A program made the translations under genes and the position numbers. DNA of 64,000 bases from Candidatus Mailhella merdavium (GTDB taxonomy: Bacteria > Desulfobacterota > Desulfovibrionia > Desulfovibrionales > Desulfovibrionaceae). Of the stretch, positions 16,027 to 27,400 are shown piece by piece. The stretch's first letter is position 1, and every line of letters begins with the position of its first letter. Under the pieces are notes generated by a model that searched no databases, was not told the origin of the DNA, and saw only the letters and a program-made list of their open reading frames with translations. Location of the stretch: the NCBI GenBank assembly GCA_019119045.1, contig DWXS01000083.1, positions 26,244 to 90,243 of the forward strand. Reading direction: 5' to 3'.

Positions 16027-19000
16027 GCTGACACCTGCCATGCTAAACCTACATAATCAATTGTTGCGGAGGACTGACTATCAATAATCGTTCCGCCAGC
16101 GGCTACCCCTCCATATATATCTAAAACTCCATTAGTCGTAAGATTCCTTTTTGTAACACTGTAAGCCCATACACCCTCCTCCGGTAATTGAAAAATCGTT
16201 CCACCCATAGCACCATATCTAGTCCACTGTCCCACGCCCTCCGCAGCCTGCGGTTTAGGTGCGCCGAAGACATCCCACGACCCCCACACAAATTGTCCTG
16301 TAGTTGTCGAACTTCCTCTGACAAATATACCAGATGGTTTAATGAACACTTGAAGGCTTGTACCAACCTCCGTTTTCCATACTAAAAGATTGCCGGTCTT
16401 TTCGTTATTCGGTGCGTTTGCAATAATATTATCAAGATAATAGTTACCACTAAAGATATCGTTTAGGTCTACAGGGTCGTAAACAACCCCCATTGCCTGA
16501 ATCAATTCTCCTGATTCTTCGTCAGGGATCATGGCCGCAGAGGATATTTTCTTCCATCCCTGCATTGTTAATACGTTATTCGGCTGAACAGATGGGTCTG
16601 TTGCCTGCGGCTGCGGTACAAGACCTCCTTTGCCTGGAGCATCCGCAGTAGGAGGTGTAAACGGAAGTATATTAGAAGCATCTACCAAAGATGGAAATTT
16701 AGCAAAAGACATAGAACTATTTGTGATAGTATAATTGCCTGTTACTGTACCACCATCCTGTATGTAAAAAGCAAAAATCTCTCCTGCCTCTACATACCTA
16801 ACTGTAGATGTAGAATTTACATCTGTAGCAATTGACATTGGATCTAGGTGTAATGTACTTTTAGTATACGGAAGTTTATAATCGCCATTTTCTGTAACTG
16901 AAGATACACCACAAACAAGATCGACAGCCGTATCAAACGGACTTATAGTTAAAATATGAGATATGTAATACAAACCAGATTCATTAATTTGAACATAACC
17001 TAGGCTATTCTTACTAGAAAACTTTCTAGTAAAAGAGTCTGTACGTTCTACCAAATCCCCTGGGGAGAATATAGCATTCCCCACATTTGCCACAGGAACT
17101 TCAGCAGATTCACCATTATAATAAATGTTTAGTTCCGAATTAGATGCTTGATACTCATTAGTAACAGGCAATCTCATAATTCGCATATTCCACGAAACAG
17201 TGGATGTCTTATTAGTTCCAGAGTTACTAGGTACATATAACAAGCTGTAAACAGACTCTCCAGTTTTACCCCATATAGGATATGTAAGCGTCGCATGGGC
17301 TCCAAGATTATGGCTCAAATCGAGCTCAAAATCAGTGGTAGCCATTTCAGCCCTAGATCCGTCAGATTTCTCCTGCATAAGTTCGAGAATATTATCAGCA
17401 TCTTGATGCTCAGGTAATGGCTGTATAATCCACCGGATACTTACAATGTAAAATCCATCAGTATCGAAGACAAATTTCGTACCATTTACATGCCCAAACG
17501 ACTTTCCTTCGTAGAAAGTTCCAACCATGTCACTAGATGATAAATCTGGAACTATGCTAGTCGACGACCCGTCACTACTAGGAGTAGAAACGCTGGGGAG
17601 GCTCGAAACACCCGGTTTCAAATAGATGTCGAAAATGTCTCCGTCATCAAACGGAACACTCTTCGTCGATATTTTTCCACTGGCGTCAAGCACAATAGTA
17701 TCATTGTCGATAATCCCGCCGGGAATGACGGAGATAACATCACTGCCATCCTTAGCAATAGTAGTTCCGTCTACCTTAACATTAGTATTCTCGCGCCATG
17801 TGCCATCGCCATGGTACACATAGTCTTTTTCCGCAGAAGCAGCGGGATTCACAAGCCCGGCAGTTCCCGGTTCGGTGGCAGTCGCCCCCTCGTATTCCGG
17901 CACGGAAAGAATCCCGCCGGTGACGCGTATGCCGTCACCTATATTTGTATCTGCAATGATTTCCCGCCATGCCTGCCATTCACCACTTGTACCCTGATGG
18001 CGCACCCATATTTTTGATGCAGCACCGAACACCATAAAGGTCTGCCGGTATCTGACAACCGATGAGATGCCGGTAGCGGAACTCATGGCCTCAACCATCA
18101 GCATACCATCATTTGATGTTGTGCCGGTGGTGAACAATAAAATGGGAGGAGCGTTCAGCGTTGTTTCCTTGTGTACCGCCACATGGTAGCGGCCAAGGAT
18201 CGTGGCAGCATCGAAATCCGCAAGCGGCGTATCAAAATATCCGGGATACCACGGCAAAAGCTCGTCCACGATATATCCCCGCGCACTCGCCAGATCAGTC
18301 GGATCTCCGCCGATGGCGATATCCTGCGCCACCAGCTTGCCGGATTCATCCTTTATGATGGTCACATCGTCCGGCGCACCGGTAGCCGCAATGTCTGTCT
18401 GCATGTCTTCCAGCGCCGCATACACACCGCCGGAAGCAACCGGATTGCCACTGTCCTTGACAGGTACAGGATCTATTGCTCCCGCCACGCCGAGATTGTC
18501 CCACTCTGTGCCAGTCCATGCGTAATTGGCCCCGGTGGAGGTGATGTTATACACATCGCCTTCCGCCGCATCCGTGGGCAAATCCTCCACCGTCGCCACA
18601 CTGCCCCGGTAACGGTATATCTTGTCGACCAGGATTGACGGGTAGGGCAGGTCATTCCAGTGGGTTACACCGTCCCCGGTCTTCCACAGCAGCTTGTCCT
18701 CCGGAGTGCGTTCGTATCCGCTTTCGCCGTCCTCAAGTATGGGATTCGCCGTGGCCCACTGTGCGGAAGTGCCGATGCGGGCAACCTGCCGAATAATTGT
18801 CCTGTCCCCCGGTTCATCCAGTGCCGGATTACCGGCATAAATGATGCTCAGGGCTTCATCCGAAGGATCGCCGCCATAGATGATGTCAATGGCAGGAGCC
18901 AGACCACGTTCGCCTTGTATGCCCTGCTTGCCTTGCGGTATGCCAAATTCAATTTCCCCTGTACCAGAATTATAATAGGCTGTGGCCGGATGATCCGGAG

Positions 19001-19298
19001 GCAGGGTCTCCGCGCTGGCGGTCAGGGCCTTCAATTCTTCTATCTTGGCCTTCAACTTCTCTGCCAATGCGCCGATTTCTTTTTTTGCCTCGTTGATTTC
19101 CTCTTCCGCCGCCTGACTCGATCGCTCATCAATCTGGCGCACCAGATTGCGCAGGGTCGGCACTTCCTTGCCGCCAAGTATCACCGTCTCAAACTCTCCT
19201 CCGTTGACCCATTTATCCAGCTTGGCCGCGTCAACAGGGATTTGAAAAATGCTTTCAAGGACTTCTTCAAGTTTCCCGCAGTCAATTCCCGAACTCAT
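16023..19298 (-). CDS. Large tail fibre with collagen-like and pyocin-knob domains
   Basis: 1091 residues. Start at ATG 19298 after GAAAGGTG, overlapping the preceding gene by 17 bases. Order: helical N-terminus, coiled coil (about 75-100), collagen-like GKQGIQGERG, a pyocin-knob domain (LPWYPGYFDTPL ... WQAWREII), a jelly-roll-like central region, a second knob-like domain (SGNYYLDNIIAN ... WGSWDVFG) and a C-terminal tip. The central third is AT-rich compared with the ends. Binds the host surface; the target cannot be told. Confidence 0.8.
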   Translation of the reverse strand: MSSGIDCGKLEEVLESIFQIPVDAAKLDKWVNGGEFETVILGGKEVPTLRNLVRQIDERSSQAAEEEINEAKKEIGALAEKLKAKIEELKALTASAETLPPDHPATAYYNSGTGEIEFGIPQGKQGIQGERGLAPAIDIIYGGDPSDEALSIIYAGNPALDEPGDRTIIRQVARIGTSAQWATANPILEDGESGYERTPEDKLLWKTGDGVTHWNDLPYPSILVDKIYRYRGSVATVEDLPTDAAEGDVYNITSTGANYAWTGTEWDNLGVAGAIDPVPVKDSGNPVASGGVYAALEDMQTDIAATGAPDDVTIIKDESGKLVAQDIAIGGDPTDLASARGYIVDELLPWYPGYFDTPLADFDAATILGRYHVAVHKETTLNAPPILLFTTGTTSNDGMLMVEAMSSATGISSVVRYRQTFMVFGAASKIWVRHQGTSGEWQAWREIIADTNIGDGIRVTGGILSVPEYEGATATEPGTAGLVNPAASAEKDYVYHGDGTWRENTNVKVDGTTIAKDGSDVISVIPGGIIDNDTIVLDASGKISTKSVPFDDGDIFDIYLKPGVSSLPSVSTPSSDGSSTSIVPDLSSSDMVGTFYEGKSFGHVNGTKFVFDTDGFYIVSIRWIIQPLPEHQDADNILELMQEKSDGSRAEMATTDFELDLSHNLGAHATLTYPIWGKTGESVYSLLYVPSNSGTNKTSTVSWNMRIMRLPVTNEYQASNSELNIYYNGESAEVPVANVGNAIFSPGDLVERTDSFTRKFSSKNSLGYVQINESGLYYISHILTISPFDTAVDLVCGVSSVTENGDYKLPYTKSTLHLDPMSIATDVNSTSTVRYVEAGEIFAFYIQDGGTVTGNYTITNSSMSFAKFPSLVDASNILPFTPPTADAPGKGGLVPQPQATDPSVQPNNVLTMQGWKKISSAAMIPDEESGELIQAMGVVYDPVDLNDIFSGNYYLDNIIANAPNNEKTGNLLVWKTEVGTSLQVFIKPSGIFVRGSSTTTGQFVWGSWDVFGAPKPQAAEGVGQWTRYGAMGGTIFQLPEEGVWAYSVTKRNLTTNGVLDIYGGVAAGGTIIDSQSSATIDYVGLAWQVSA

Positions 19299-20190
19299 AT
19301 AGCACCTTTCTCTGTTTGCAGGCTCCGGGAATCCAGAAATCCGGAACCGAAATGTCAATTCCGCTCAAAATATCGTCAAAGGTTTTTTGCCATTCCATAA
19401 AATCTTCAGGAGGACGGCATACCAGCAGTTCGGTAATCCACGGGCACATGGGGTTTTCCCGCCGCCACACGTCCAGCTCGAGCGTCACGCGCATGTGCAG
19501 CCCGGCGAAGGGTTCAACCTTCGGCATGCTCTTCAGCCGCGCCGTGTGCATGTCGATATGCCCGGCGGACTGGAGCGGCATGAGAAACCAGCGCGTGCCC
19601 TGCTTCAGGTCACGCCGTACAAAACGCCGCAGGCTCTCCACTTCCTCCCGCGTCATGATGACCGCGCACTGAAAAGCCGTTTCGTCCGTGCGGTATTCCA
19701 CACGCCGCAGATTGCCCACTTCCATCTGTGCCGATGCCCGGCGGTCATACGGCGAATAGGAGTAGCCGTCCTGAAGAGGCAGAGGGAACTCATCCGGCCA
19801 CGCGGGCAGTTCTTCCAGGCCAGGCGCTTCGTCCGGCCCGTCGTCCACCTCCAGTTTCAGCGCGGCATACGTGTACTGACACCCCACAAGGTTGCCGAGT
19901 GAGGGGCGCTCCCGCATCCGTACCTTGTGCCATGTCACTTCCCGCCCGGAGAGCAGCGGCATTTCAAACCATTCCGCGCCCTGCCACAGCAGTTCCTGCT
20001 CCAGACTTTCCAGCCATGCCGTCTGCACCTGATCCAGCAGGAGGGAACATTCAATATTACTCTCCTCCATGCCGAACTCGTCAACCAGTTCGCCGAACAC
20101 CCCGAAATCCGGCCTGGTGCGCCGATCTTCCGTCTGCGCCGCATAGCCGTCCTTCTGCGGCACGGGCATCCATTCAGGCCACCTACGCAT
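19282..20190 (-). CDS. Tail protein with internal duplication
   Basis: 302 residues made of two homologous halves: WPEWMPVPQKDGYAA ... LKLEV (about 5-112) and WPDEFPLPLQDGYSY ... LELDV (about 130-240). Each half pairs a DGY motif with a W-F-MPL segment (GAEWFEMPLLSG, GTRWFLMPLQSA). It follows the gpJ-like gene and precedes the fibre, so it is probably a tail-tip or fibre-attachment protein. No known family recognised. Confidence 0.6.
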   Translation of the reverse strand: MRRWPEWMPVPQKDGYAAQTEDRRTRPDFGVFGELVDEFGMEESNIECSLLLDQVQTAWLESLEQELLWQGAEWFEMPLLSGREVTWHKVRMRERPSLGNLVGCQYTYAALKLEVDDGPDEAPGLEELPAWPDEFPLPLQDGYSYSPYDRRASAQMEVGNLRRVEYRTDETAFQCAVIMTREEVESLRRFVRRDLKQGTRWFLMPLQSAGHIDMHTARLKSMPKVEPFAGLHMRVTLELDVWRRENPMCPWITELLVCRPPEDFMEWQKTFDDILSGIDISVPDFWIPGACKQRKVLYEFGN

Positions 20191-23100
20191 TGCCGCCGTC
20201 CGCCGCTGTGGTCGTCACGGGCAGCACGCCGCTGAAATTCAGGGCGGCGTAGGACGCGGGCACATCGTCGAACCACGCATCCTTGCCCGCGAGCCGGAAA
20301 TAATAGGTTGTCTCCGGCGTCAGCCCGGAAAGGGTATAGGGCAGGGCGCTGATGATCTGCATGCCCGTCACCGATGACGCGTCGAAGTCCGGCGTCGCGC
20401 CCTGAAGCAGTACATAGCCCGTGACGCCGTCCTGCCCGATTGGGGACGGGCCGGTCACGCTGTTGAGCGTGATGCTGTCCGCTCCCACGCTGATATCCGC
20501 AGCCGTTACCGCCGCCGGAGCAGCCGTCTCGGCGGATGCCGTCACCACCGGACCCGGCCCTGCGGCATTCCGCGCCCAGACTTCCGCGCTCATCTTGCGC
20601 CACGGGCCGCCCAGCGCCGCCGCATCCTCCGGCACCAGCTCGTATTCCAGCGCCGCCGTTCCCGTGACGGCGGCGACCTTGACGGAGTCGGCCAGAACAT
20701 TGAGACTGTATTCCGTGGCCCCGGCAACAGCCTGCCACGACACCCGGAACGTGGCCCCGGCAAACCCGGCGGCCGCCACTGTCGCCGCCGGTTTGCTGAC
20801 CCGTGTATCCCCTGCCCACACGGCCCACGGACTCTGCATGTCGTCGCGCACGGCGGCAACGCGCAGCCAGACAGGGCCGCGCGAAACGGCAACGCTCGCC
20901 CGGTTGATGTTCATGCGGCCCACACGCAGCCACGCTTCCCCGTCCGTGCCGGTTTCCACCTCGTAGGCGTCCGCGCCCGTCACGGTCAGCCATGAGGCTT
21001 CCAGAACCGGCGATGCGGCCGTGCCGCCCACGGCCACGGTCAGACTCTGCGGCGCGGAAAGACTGTCCACCGTGGGCAACTGCCCGCGCCCTTCCCATGC
21101 CGGTACGGGCAGATCATCGTACCCGTAGACGCGCTCGTCATCGTTGACCAGACTGACCGTGTACGTCCACAAGTCGGACGGCACCACGCTCTGTACCAGC
21201 ATGCGCCGGGCAAACTCCCGCGACTGCTGGAGCGTCCACAGCGTGGGCAGAGATTCCTCTCCGGCGGTCAGCCAGTTCCACGGAGCGTCCGCGTCCTCCA
21301 GCAGCAGCGCCGCATATTCCCCGGCGTCGAGCGTCACCTCATACGCGCCGCCGTCGCCGTGCCATGCGGACAGTCTGCACGGACCCCATGCCGTGCCGTC
21401 CGGCCGGGACAGGGCAAGATACAGGTCGCCCTTTTCCGGGATATCCCCCGTATCCCGGCGCAGGGTGAGCGCAAGACCTGCCTCGTCCCATGCGTCCACC
21501 TTGCCCGACGCGGTATTTCTCAGGCGGGGATGCGATACCGTCACCACATCGCCCCGGTTCATCAGCCTCCCCAGCCCCTCAACCTGACATTCCACGCCGA
21601 TGCGCCGCCAGCGGTTGCGCGCCGCATAACCTACAGCAACACGGAACGCATGTTCCCGGCCGGTGATGCCGAGCATTTCCAGACTGGTTTCCTCCCGGCT
21701 TTCGCTCTCCGGCAGAACCGCCTTCACGTCCCGCTGCTGGAAGCCGTAAGCCGCGTCCAGGTAATTCATGACCACATCATCCGGAGTGCTGGAACTCCAT
21801 GTATTCCAGGTCAGCTTGAAACTGCCCCGCCGGATGTTACGCGGGGTGAGCATGTAGCGCACCGGGCGGCCCGCGCAGTCTTCCACAAAAGACAATACCG
21901 AACCTTCCAGCCTCGGCACGCACAACATGGGCTGGCACATTTCGGTGATCAACTGCCAGACCGTATAGGCTCCGTCGATATAGGCGTCATAATACCAGCC
22001 GCGTGCCTGCAAGCGCTCGTCAATGGCCCACAGCGCGTCGAGGTCAAGCTCCCGGTCGCTCAGACCGCCGCCCCATGACGCCTTGCATACCGCGCTGACG
22101 GCGGCGGCCCATGATCGCGTGGCCGTTTCCCCGCTCCATGTCCGTGTCGCGCGGTCATAGAGCGGGAGCCTGCGCGTGCAGATCAGACTGAGCTTGCTGC
22201 TTGCGCTGTTGCTCAGGGTGTTTGTGGCTCGAATCTTGATAGCCACGGCGGAAACGCCGTAGCTCAGGCTTCCCGGCAGCATGGCCCGCATGGCCTGCCA
22301 CTGGATGCTGTCCATGGTGCGTCCGTTGACGGCGCTGTCCGAAGTACGCGCCAGCCTCACCTCATAACGGCCCTGCGCCACATCGCACAGCAGCGTGCGC
22401 CGCTGCGGGGTGAGCGTTGCATTCTTGAAATTCTCCGTCCGCAGCACGGCCCACTCGCTCAGGGCCGCGCCCATATCGTCAATGAGCCGGTATTCCGCCC
22501 TGATATCAATGCTGTATTCCTGCAAATCAGCGTTATCGTCGTAACGTCCGATGCCATTCGGCAGCACAATGTCGAGCTGTATCTGGTTCGTCACCGTGCC
22601 CGGCGGGTTGGCGACATACGGCCCGATTTCACCGTTATACTCCTCCTCGTTCGGGCCGTAGAGTTCCTGCCCGGACACTTCCGCAGAGGTAATCACGTTG
22701 TCCGGAAACAGCGTCACCGGACTGCCCGCAGGCACAAACTCCACCTGCACATTGTCGTATGCCGAGTCCACGCCGCCGGAAGCGCGCCAGAACACCGTAT
22801 CCCCGAAGCTCATGCTTTCCACATCGTAGGTTCCCCGGCCCAGCGCGTACACGAAATAGCCGTACTGCTCGTTTTCGATGTACTGCACCCAGGGCGTGGC
22901 GATGTAGTCCGGGGTGATTTTCATGCGTCCGAAGCCTTCCGGCTCCGGCTGATACAGACGGGCCTGATTGCCCGATGAGTTGATGTTGTAGGTAGGGGAC
23001 GCCGTGGCCGCGTCATAGGCCCCGGACAGGCCGGACGGCACACTGGAAAAGCCGCCCAGCGCCCCCACAAGCGCCGTCGCCCCCAGCATGATCGCGCCGT

Positions 23101-23476
23101 TGACAAGGCCAGTCACAAGCCCTGCGGCAACACTTCCTTCAGCCAATCCCAAAGGTCCTAATGCCAGAAGACTTCCCGGATTGATGGCAATGACCACCGC
23201 CGCCACCACGCCCAGAATCGCCGTGAGCGGATTGCTCCCGCCCCCGCCGCCCATGGGCAGTTCCACGAAAATCACAATCGCATGCGGCGCAATAGGCAGG
23301 CTCCAGCCGTCGTTCTCGCGCAGCACAGGCTGCCCGCCCGCAACGGCAATGGTCGGAGCCAGAAATTCCTCGCTCTCCGGATGCAGCAGGCCGGCCAGCT
23401 CCCGCAGGGCAAGCGGCCCTTCCGCCGTCACCCGCCGCCGGATCTGTCCACCGCAAATCAGTACAGCCTCAGGCAT
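20183..23476 (-). CDS. gpJ/TipJ-like host-specificity tail tip protein
   Basis: 1097 residues. An N-terminal gpI-like segment and a hydrophobic stretch (GVVAAVVIAINPG) are followed by the central tip domain (ITPDYIATPWVQYIENEQYGY, GDTVFW) and C-terminal fibronectin-III-like repeats (about 830-1090, for example TYYFRLAGKDAWFDD). It forms the central tail tip that contacts the cell, as lambda gpJ does. It follows the NlpC-like gene with 8 bases of overlap. Confidence 0.85.
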   Translation of the reverse strand: MPEAVLICGGQIRRRVTAEGPLALRELAGLLHPESEEFLAPTIAVAGGQPVLRENDGWSLPIAPHAIVIFVELPMGGGGGSNPLTAILGVVAAVVIAINPGSLLALGPLGLAEGSVAAGLVTGLVNGAIMLGATALVGALGGFSSVPSGLSGAYDAATASPTYNINSSGNQARLYQPEPEGFGRMKITPDYIATPWVQYIENEQYGYFVYALGRGTYDVESMSFGDTVFWRASGGVDSAYDNVQVEFVPAGSPVTLFPDNVITSAEVSGQELYGPNEEEYNGEIGPYVANPPGTVTNQIQLDIVLPNGIGRYDDNADLQEYSIDIRAEYRLIDDMGAALSEWAVLRTENFKNATLTPQRRTLLCDVAQGRYEVRLARTSDSAVNGRTMDSIQWQAMRAMLPGSLSYGVSAVAIKIRATNTLSNSASSKLSLICTRRLPLYDRATRTWSGETATRSWAAAVSAVCKASWGGGLSDRELDLDALWAIDERLQARGWYYDAYIDGAYTVWQLITEMCQPMLCVPRLEGSVLSFVEDCAGRPVRYMLTPRNIRRGSFKLTWNTWSSSTPDDVVMNYLDAAYGFQQRDVKAVLPESESREETSLEMLGITGREHAFRVAVGYAARNRWRRIGVECQVEGLGRLMNRGDVVTVSHPRLRNTASGKVDAWDEAGLALTLRRDTGDIPEKGDLYLALSRPDGTAWGPCRLSAWHGDGGAYEVTLDAGEYAALLLEDADAPWNWLTAGEESLPTLWTLQQSREFARRMLVQSVVPSDLWTYTVSLVNDDERVYGYDDLPVPAWEGRGQLPTVDSLSAPQSLTVAVGGTAASPVLEASWLTVTGADAYEVETGTDGEAWLRVGRMNINRASVAVSRGPVWLRVAAVRDDMQSPWAVWAGDTRVSKPAATVAAAGFAGATFRVSWQAVAGATEYSLNVLADSVKVAAVTGTAALEYELVPEDAAALGGPWRKMSAEVWARNAAGPGPVVTASAETAAPAAVTAADISVGADSITLNSVTGPSPIGQDGVTGYVLLQGATPDFDASSVTGMQIISALPYTLSGLTPETTYYFRLAGKDAWFDDVPASYAALNFSGVLPVTTTAADGGNA

Positions 23477-23933
23477 GCAGCCACCCCCGTTTCGTCAGCG
23501 CGGCGTCCATGCGTTCGTGCCGGTACCAGCGCAGGGCGCGATAACCGGAGGCCAGCAGTTCGCCCGGGCCGGACAGATGCACGCCCACGCGCTGCTGACA
23601 GTGCAGGATCAGCAGACCGTCCGCCGTCATGCAGGCGATGCCGCAATGATCCTCGTAGCGATTACGACTCAGGAACACGGAATCGAACTCGCGCGGAGCC
23701 TCCCCGTCCGGCAGGGGCCGCAGGCCGTAGAAACCCGGAAGCATGCTGTCGATGCAGTCTTTCAGCACGCGGGCATCCGGCGCGGGCACGGGCGGCGTCT
23801 CGATGCCCAGCAGGTCAAGATGCACGGCGCGCAGAAGTTCACCGCAGGTATAACTCTCCGGCGGATTCGGCACGCCCGCCCAGGGCTTGCCCAGATAGCG
23901 CAGATGCCAGTTTTCCGGTGATGTTACGCGCAT
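23469..23933 (-). CDS. NlpC/P60-like tail tip peptidase (gpK-like)
   Basis: 154 residues between the DUF1833 protein and gpJ, the place of lambda gpK. The likely catalytic set Cys30 (SYTCGEL), His96 (EDHCGIA) and His111 (LILHCQQ) fits the C-H-H order of NlpC/P60 enzymes, which cut peptidoglycan stem peptides during DNA entry. The second domain found in lambda gpK is missing. Confidence 0.75.
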   Translation of the reverse strand: MRVTSPENWHLRYLGKPWAGVPNPPESYTCGELLRAVHLDLLGIETPPVPAPDARVLKDCIDSMLPGFYGLRPLPDGEAPREFDSVFLSRNRYEDHCGIACMTADGLLILHCQQRVGVHLSGPGELLASGYRALRWYRHERMDAALTKRGWLHA

Positions 23934-23942
23934 GCCGCCCCC

Positions 23943-24485
23943 TCATCCCCTTACCAGCGCCGGATACCTGCCCGGCGTGTACAGCCGCCCGAACGGCAGA
24001 TTAATCCAGTCCAGCACCGTGCCCGTGGCCGTCAGATCGCCCGTGGCCGCGTCAAGATACGGTGAGCCGATATGTATGCCCGGCCATGCCTCAGCCGGGC
24101 CTTCCTCCTCCCCCCCGAGAACATAGCCGCGATATATGGCCGTGATGCTTCCCCCGCCCAGCGCCGCCGCCTCAAGGTCTTCATCGAAATAATCCCCCAC
24201 GCCGCAAATGCGCAGGTTCACTTCGCCGGGCGTGTTCTCGCTCTTTTCCGGCAGGGAAATGTCAAAGGGCAGGCCGATGAATTCCGCCAGCGCGCCGGGG
24301 TCATACGCCGCGTCGTCCTCCAGGCGCAGCATGAAGCGGCGCGGCTCCGGCTCCAGCGGCCAGCGCGCCACCCGCGCGGGCTGCGTGAACGATTTGTGAT
24401 TCAGTTCCAGGGTGTGCAGCATCTGCACTTCCACAGGGGCGGAAGCGTAGGCTTCCGCAATGGCTTTTTGCAGAAGGTCGTTCAT
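23943..24485 (-). CDS. DUF1833-family minor tail protein
   Basis: 180 residues, with LELNHKSFTQPARV, a fold found in DUF1833 proteins at the position of lambda gpM/gpL. It overlaps the tape measure stop by 4 bases (ATGA). Likely a distal tail ring component. Confidence 0.7.
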   Translation of the reverse strand: MNDLLQKAIAEAYASAPVEVQMLHTLELNHKSFTQPARVARWPLEPEPRRFMLRLEDDAAYDPGALAEFIGLPFDISLPEKSENTPGEVNLRICGVGDYFDEDLEAAALGGGSITAIYRGYVLGGEEEGPAEAWPGIHIGSPYLDAATGDLTATGTVLDWINLPFGRLYTPGRYPALVRG

Positions 24486-27400
24486 GACTTGCCCCGCCCT
24501 CTGTACAGCCGTCCGGCCCTGCTCAGGCCGCGCGTGCGGTCAAGATGATTGGCAAAACGGCTGCGTCCGGCATTGTCGCGCTGCACCATGCCCGCTTCCA
24601 CCTGATCCAGCACGACCTCGATGTTCAGGCCGCCCTGGCCGTCCGGTGCGGCCGTGGTCTGCGCCTGAACCTGCTGCCCTGTGTTGTTGATGACGTTGAC
24701 CGTCACCTCCGGCGTGGGCATGGAAAAATCAGGCGTGTAGCTCCGCACGCCCAGCGTGCCGTCCGGCCCGCGCGTGAGCGGCATGACGGCTTCCGGCCCG
24801 GCTTCGCCCATCAGCCCCGCGCCCTTGCGGAACGCGGTCAGATGCTCATTGAAGTCAAAGGTAGTCGGAGAACTGACGACCGAGCCGGAGTAATCGGATA
24901 TGCTGCCGCCGGATACGACGCCGCCCATGGCCATTTTTACCCAGCCCATGGAAGCGGTAGGCGAGAAATCGCTTGAAGCCAGACCGCCGCTCACACTCAT
25001 GCTTGCGGCTGAACCTCCTCCGAACATGCCGGTAATCGCCCGCACCAGCGGCGCCACCACCATGGCCTGATAGGCGATGCGCACCAGATCCCGGATCATG
25101 GAATCCGCAAGATCAGAAAAGCTCAGCTTGCCCGTGGTCGTGAACTCGACAAGGGCATCTTCCAGAGAGGAAAGGCTGGTCTGCGTAAAGCTCTCGAACT
25201 GCCGCCCCATGTTCGTGGCGTCCGCGTAATAGCTCTTCATGGCCCGCTTTGCGCCGTCCCAGCCTTCCGTACCGGCTTCAAGGCGCAGAAGTTCCCGCAT
25301 CTGATCCAGATATTCCCGAGGGATATCCGCGTTCTTCCATTCCTCCATCTGGCGGTCGATAAGCTGATTCGCGTATTCCAGACTCAGATTGTACTGCCCG
25401 GACTTCTCCGCAAGCTGCTGATAGAAATCCAGCCGCAGATCGGAATTTTCCCTGGCTTTCCGCTCCGCTTCGGCCCTGTCCTCTTCCGCCCAGCTTTCAC
25501 GCCGCGCGGCGGCAACTTCCTCGATTTTTTTCTTGTATTGAGGATACAGATCGATCTGTTCCTCAACCCATCTCTTGAGTTCCCAGTCCCGGAATTCGGC
25601 ATCCGTGGATTTCAGTTTTTCCAGTTCCCTGTTGTATCCTTCCAGCGCCTTCAGCGCCGCCTCTGCCCTGCGCTGGGCCTCCGTCTTGCCGGTGCCGCCC
25701 GTTTTCCCCGCGTCCACCTGCGCGAAACGCTTCTGGTATTCATCCGCCGCGCGCATCAGACGTTCATAGGTTTCCCACTGGCCCATGCCCGCGGCCACCG
25801 CCGCGGTGGACTGGATGAGAGCCAGCGCGACTTCCCGCTGTGTCCGCTCGAATGCCGCACTGGTTTCCTTTGCCAGCGCGGTGTTCGCCGTGTACCTGTC
25901 CAGCCAGGAGATGGCGTCAGAGGCGCTGGTCACGAACTGCCCGCCCGCCTTGTCCAGCGCGGCAAGCTCACGGCTGAAACGGTTGGTGGCGTCTGCGGCT
26001 TCTTCCATATTGCCTGGAATAACCGTGGAAAAGGTTTCAAGGCGAAGAGTGGAATCCAGCAGGGCATCAAGGTCTTTTTTTATTTTGTCGAAACCAAGCC
26101 CTTTGTTGTTTTCTGCGGCGATTTTCTCAAGTTCTGTGATGATTACCTGGATATCCGACGCCTTGAGCAAGTCGATGTTCTCCTTTTCCAGCGGTCTCAG
26201 AACATCCCGCAATTTGTCACCGAACCTGGCTATATCCCTGTCTGACTCCACCAGAGCCGAAAAAATGGCCTGCCGCAAATCTCCGGCAAAAATACTCCCG
26301 GTCTCCGTCAGTATTTCACGCTGAGCCTGCAAAATCCTTTGATATTCCAAGTCAAGTTTTGTCTGGCTCATGCCTTGAAGTTTTTCGGCATAAGCGGATA
26401 TCGCCCGTGCCGCATCATCGGCATTATCGCTGACGAGGCTCAACGCATCCGCATGCTTGCGGGCATATTTTTCAGCTCCGCTCTCCTGCATGGCCAGATA
26501 ACTCAATCCGCCTGCGGCAGCGGTAATGGCCACGCCCCATGGCCCGCCGAATATGCCGAGAAGGCTGCTGAACGCGCTCCGCACTCCAAGACCGGCTTTT
26601 TTGAGCATTTCCAGAGAGGTGACGGCAGCGATATGACTGCCTGAGAGTTTTTTTTCAGCGGCATTGAGCTGATTGTCCAAAGTGAGCAGACGCGCCCGGA
26701 CATTTGCAAGAACCTGTTCGGCACGGGCCGCATTCTCTGTTCCGGCGAGTCGAGCAGCCAGTGCAGCGGCCCGCTTTTCGTTCTGCACAAGCGCCAGCTT
26801 TTCCCGCTCAAGACGGATTATTTCCGCGTCCGCCGCCTCGCGGGCGGCAAGCGTGAGATTTTTCAGCCCGGCAACAACATTTTTCCTGATGCCTTCACCC
26901 TGCGCCAGAGAAGTGTTCATGAGCTTGTGCTGGGCAATAAAGGCGGCCAGCGCGGGGACACTTGCCTTCAGCGCCGTGTCGTATTCCTCCACGCCTGCGG
27001 TCATGCTTTCCACCGCGCCGCGCACGGTCTGGATGGATGACCTCGCAAGATCCGTATCCATGAAGCTGACCTTGAAATCTTCCCATGACATTGTCAGGCG
27101 GTTTAGTTCCGCCTGCAGGCCCTGGGCAGCTTCATTCGCACCTTTTTCATATTTGTTGTGCAGGACATCGGCAAACTTGCCCAGCACGTCGATGCCCACT
27201 TCGCCGCGTTCCAGCATCTTGTCCAGTTCGGCGGTGCTGACGCCCGCCGCCTGCGCGAAAAGCTGAAACGCGCCGGGCAGGGCTTCACCGAGCTGCTGGC
27301 GCAGTTCTTCCGCGGATACCTTGCCCTTGGAGATCATTTGCTGGAGAGCCAGCAAGGTGCGGTTGTACTCGTCCGAGCTGAGGCCGAGAGCGGTTGACGC

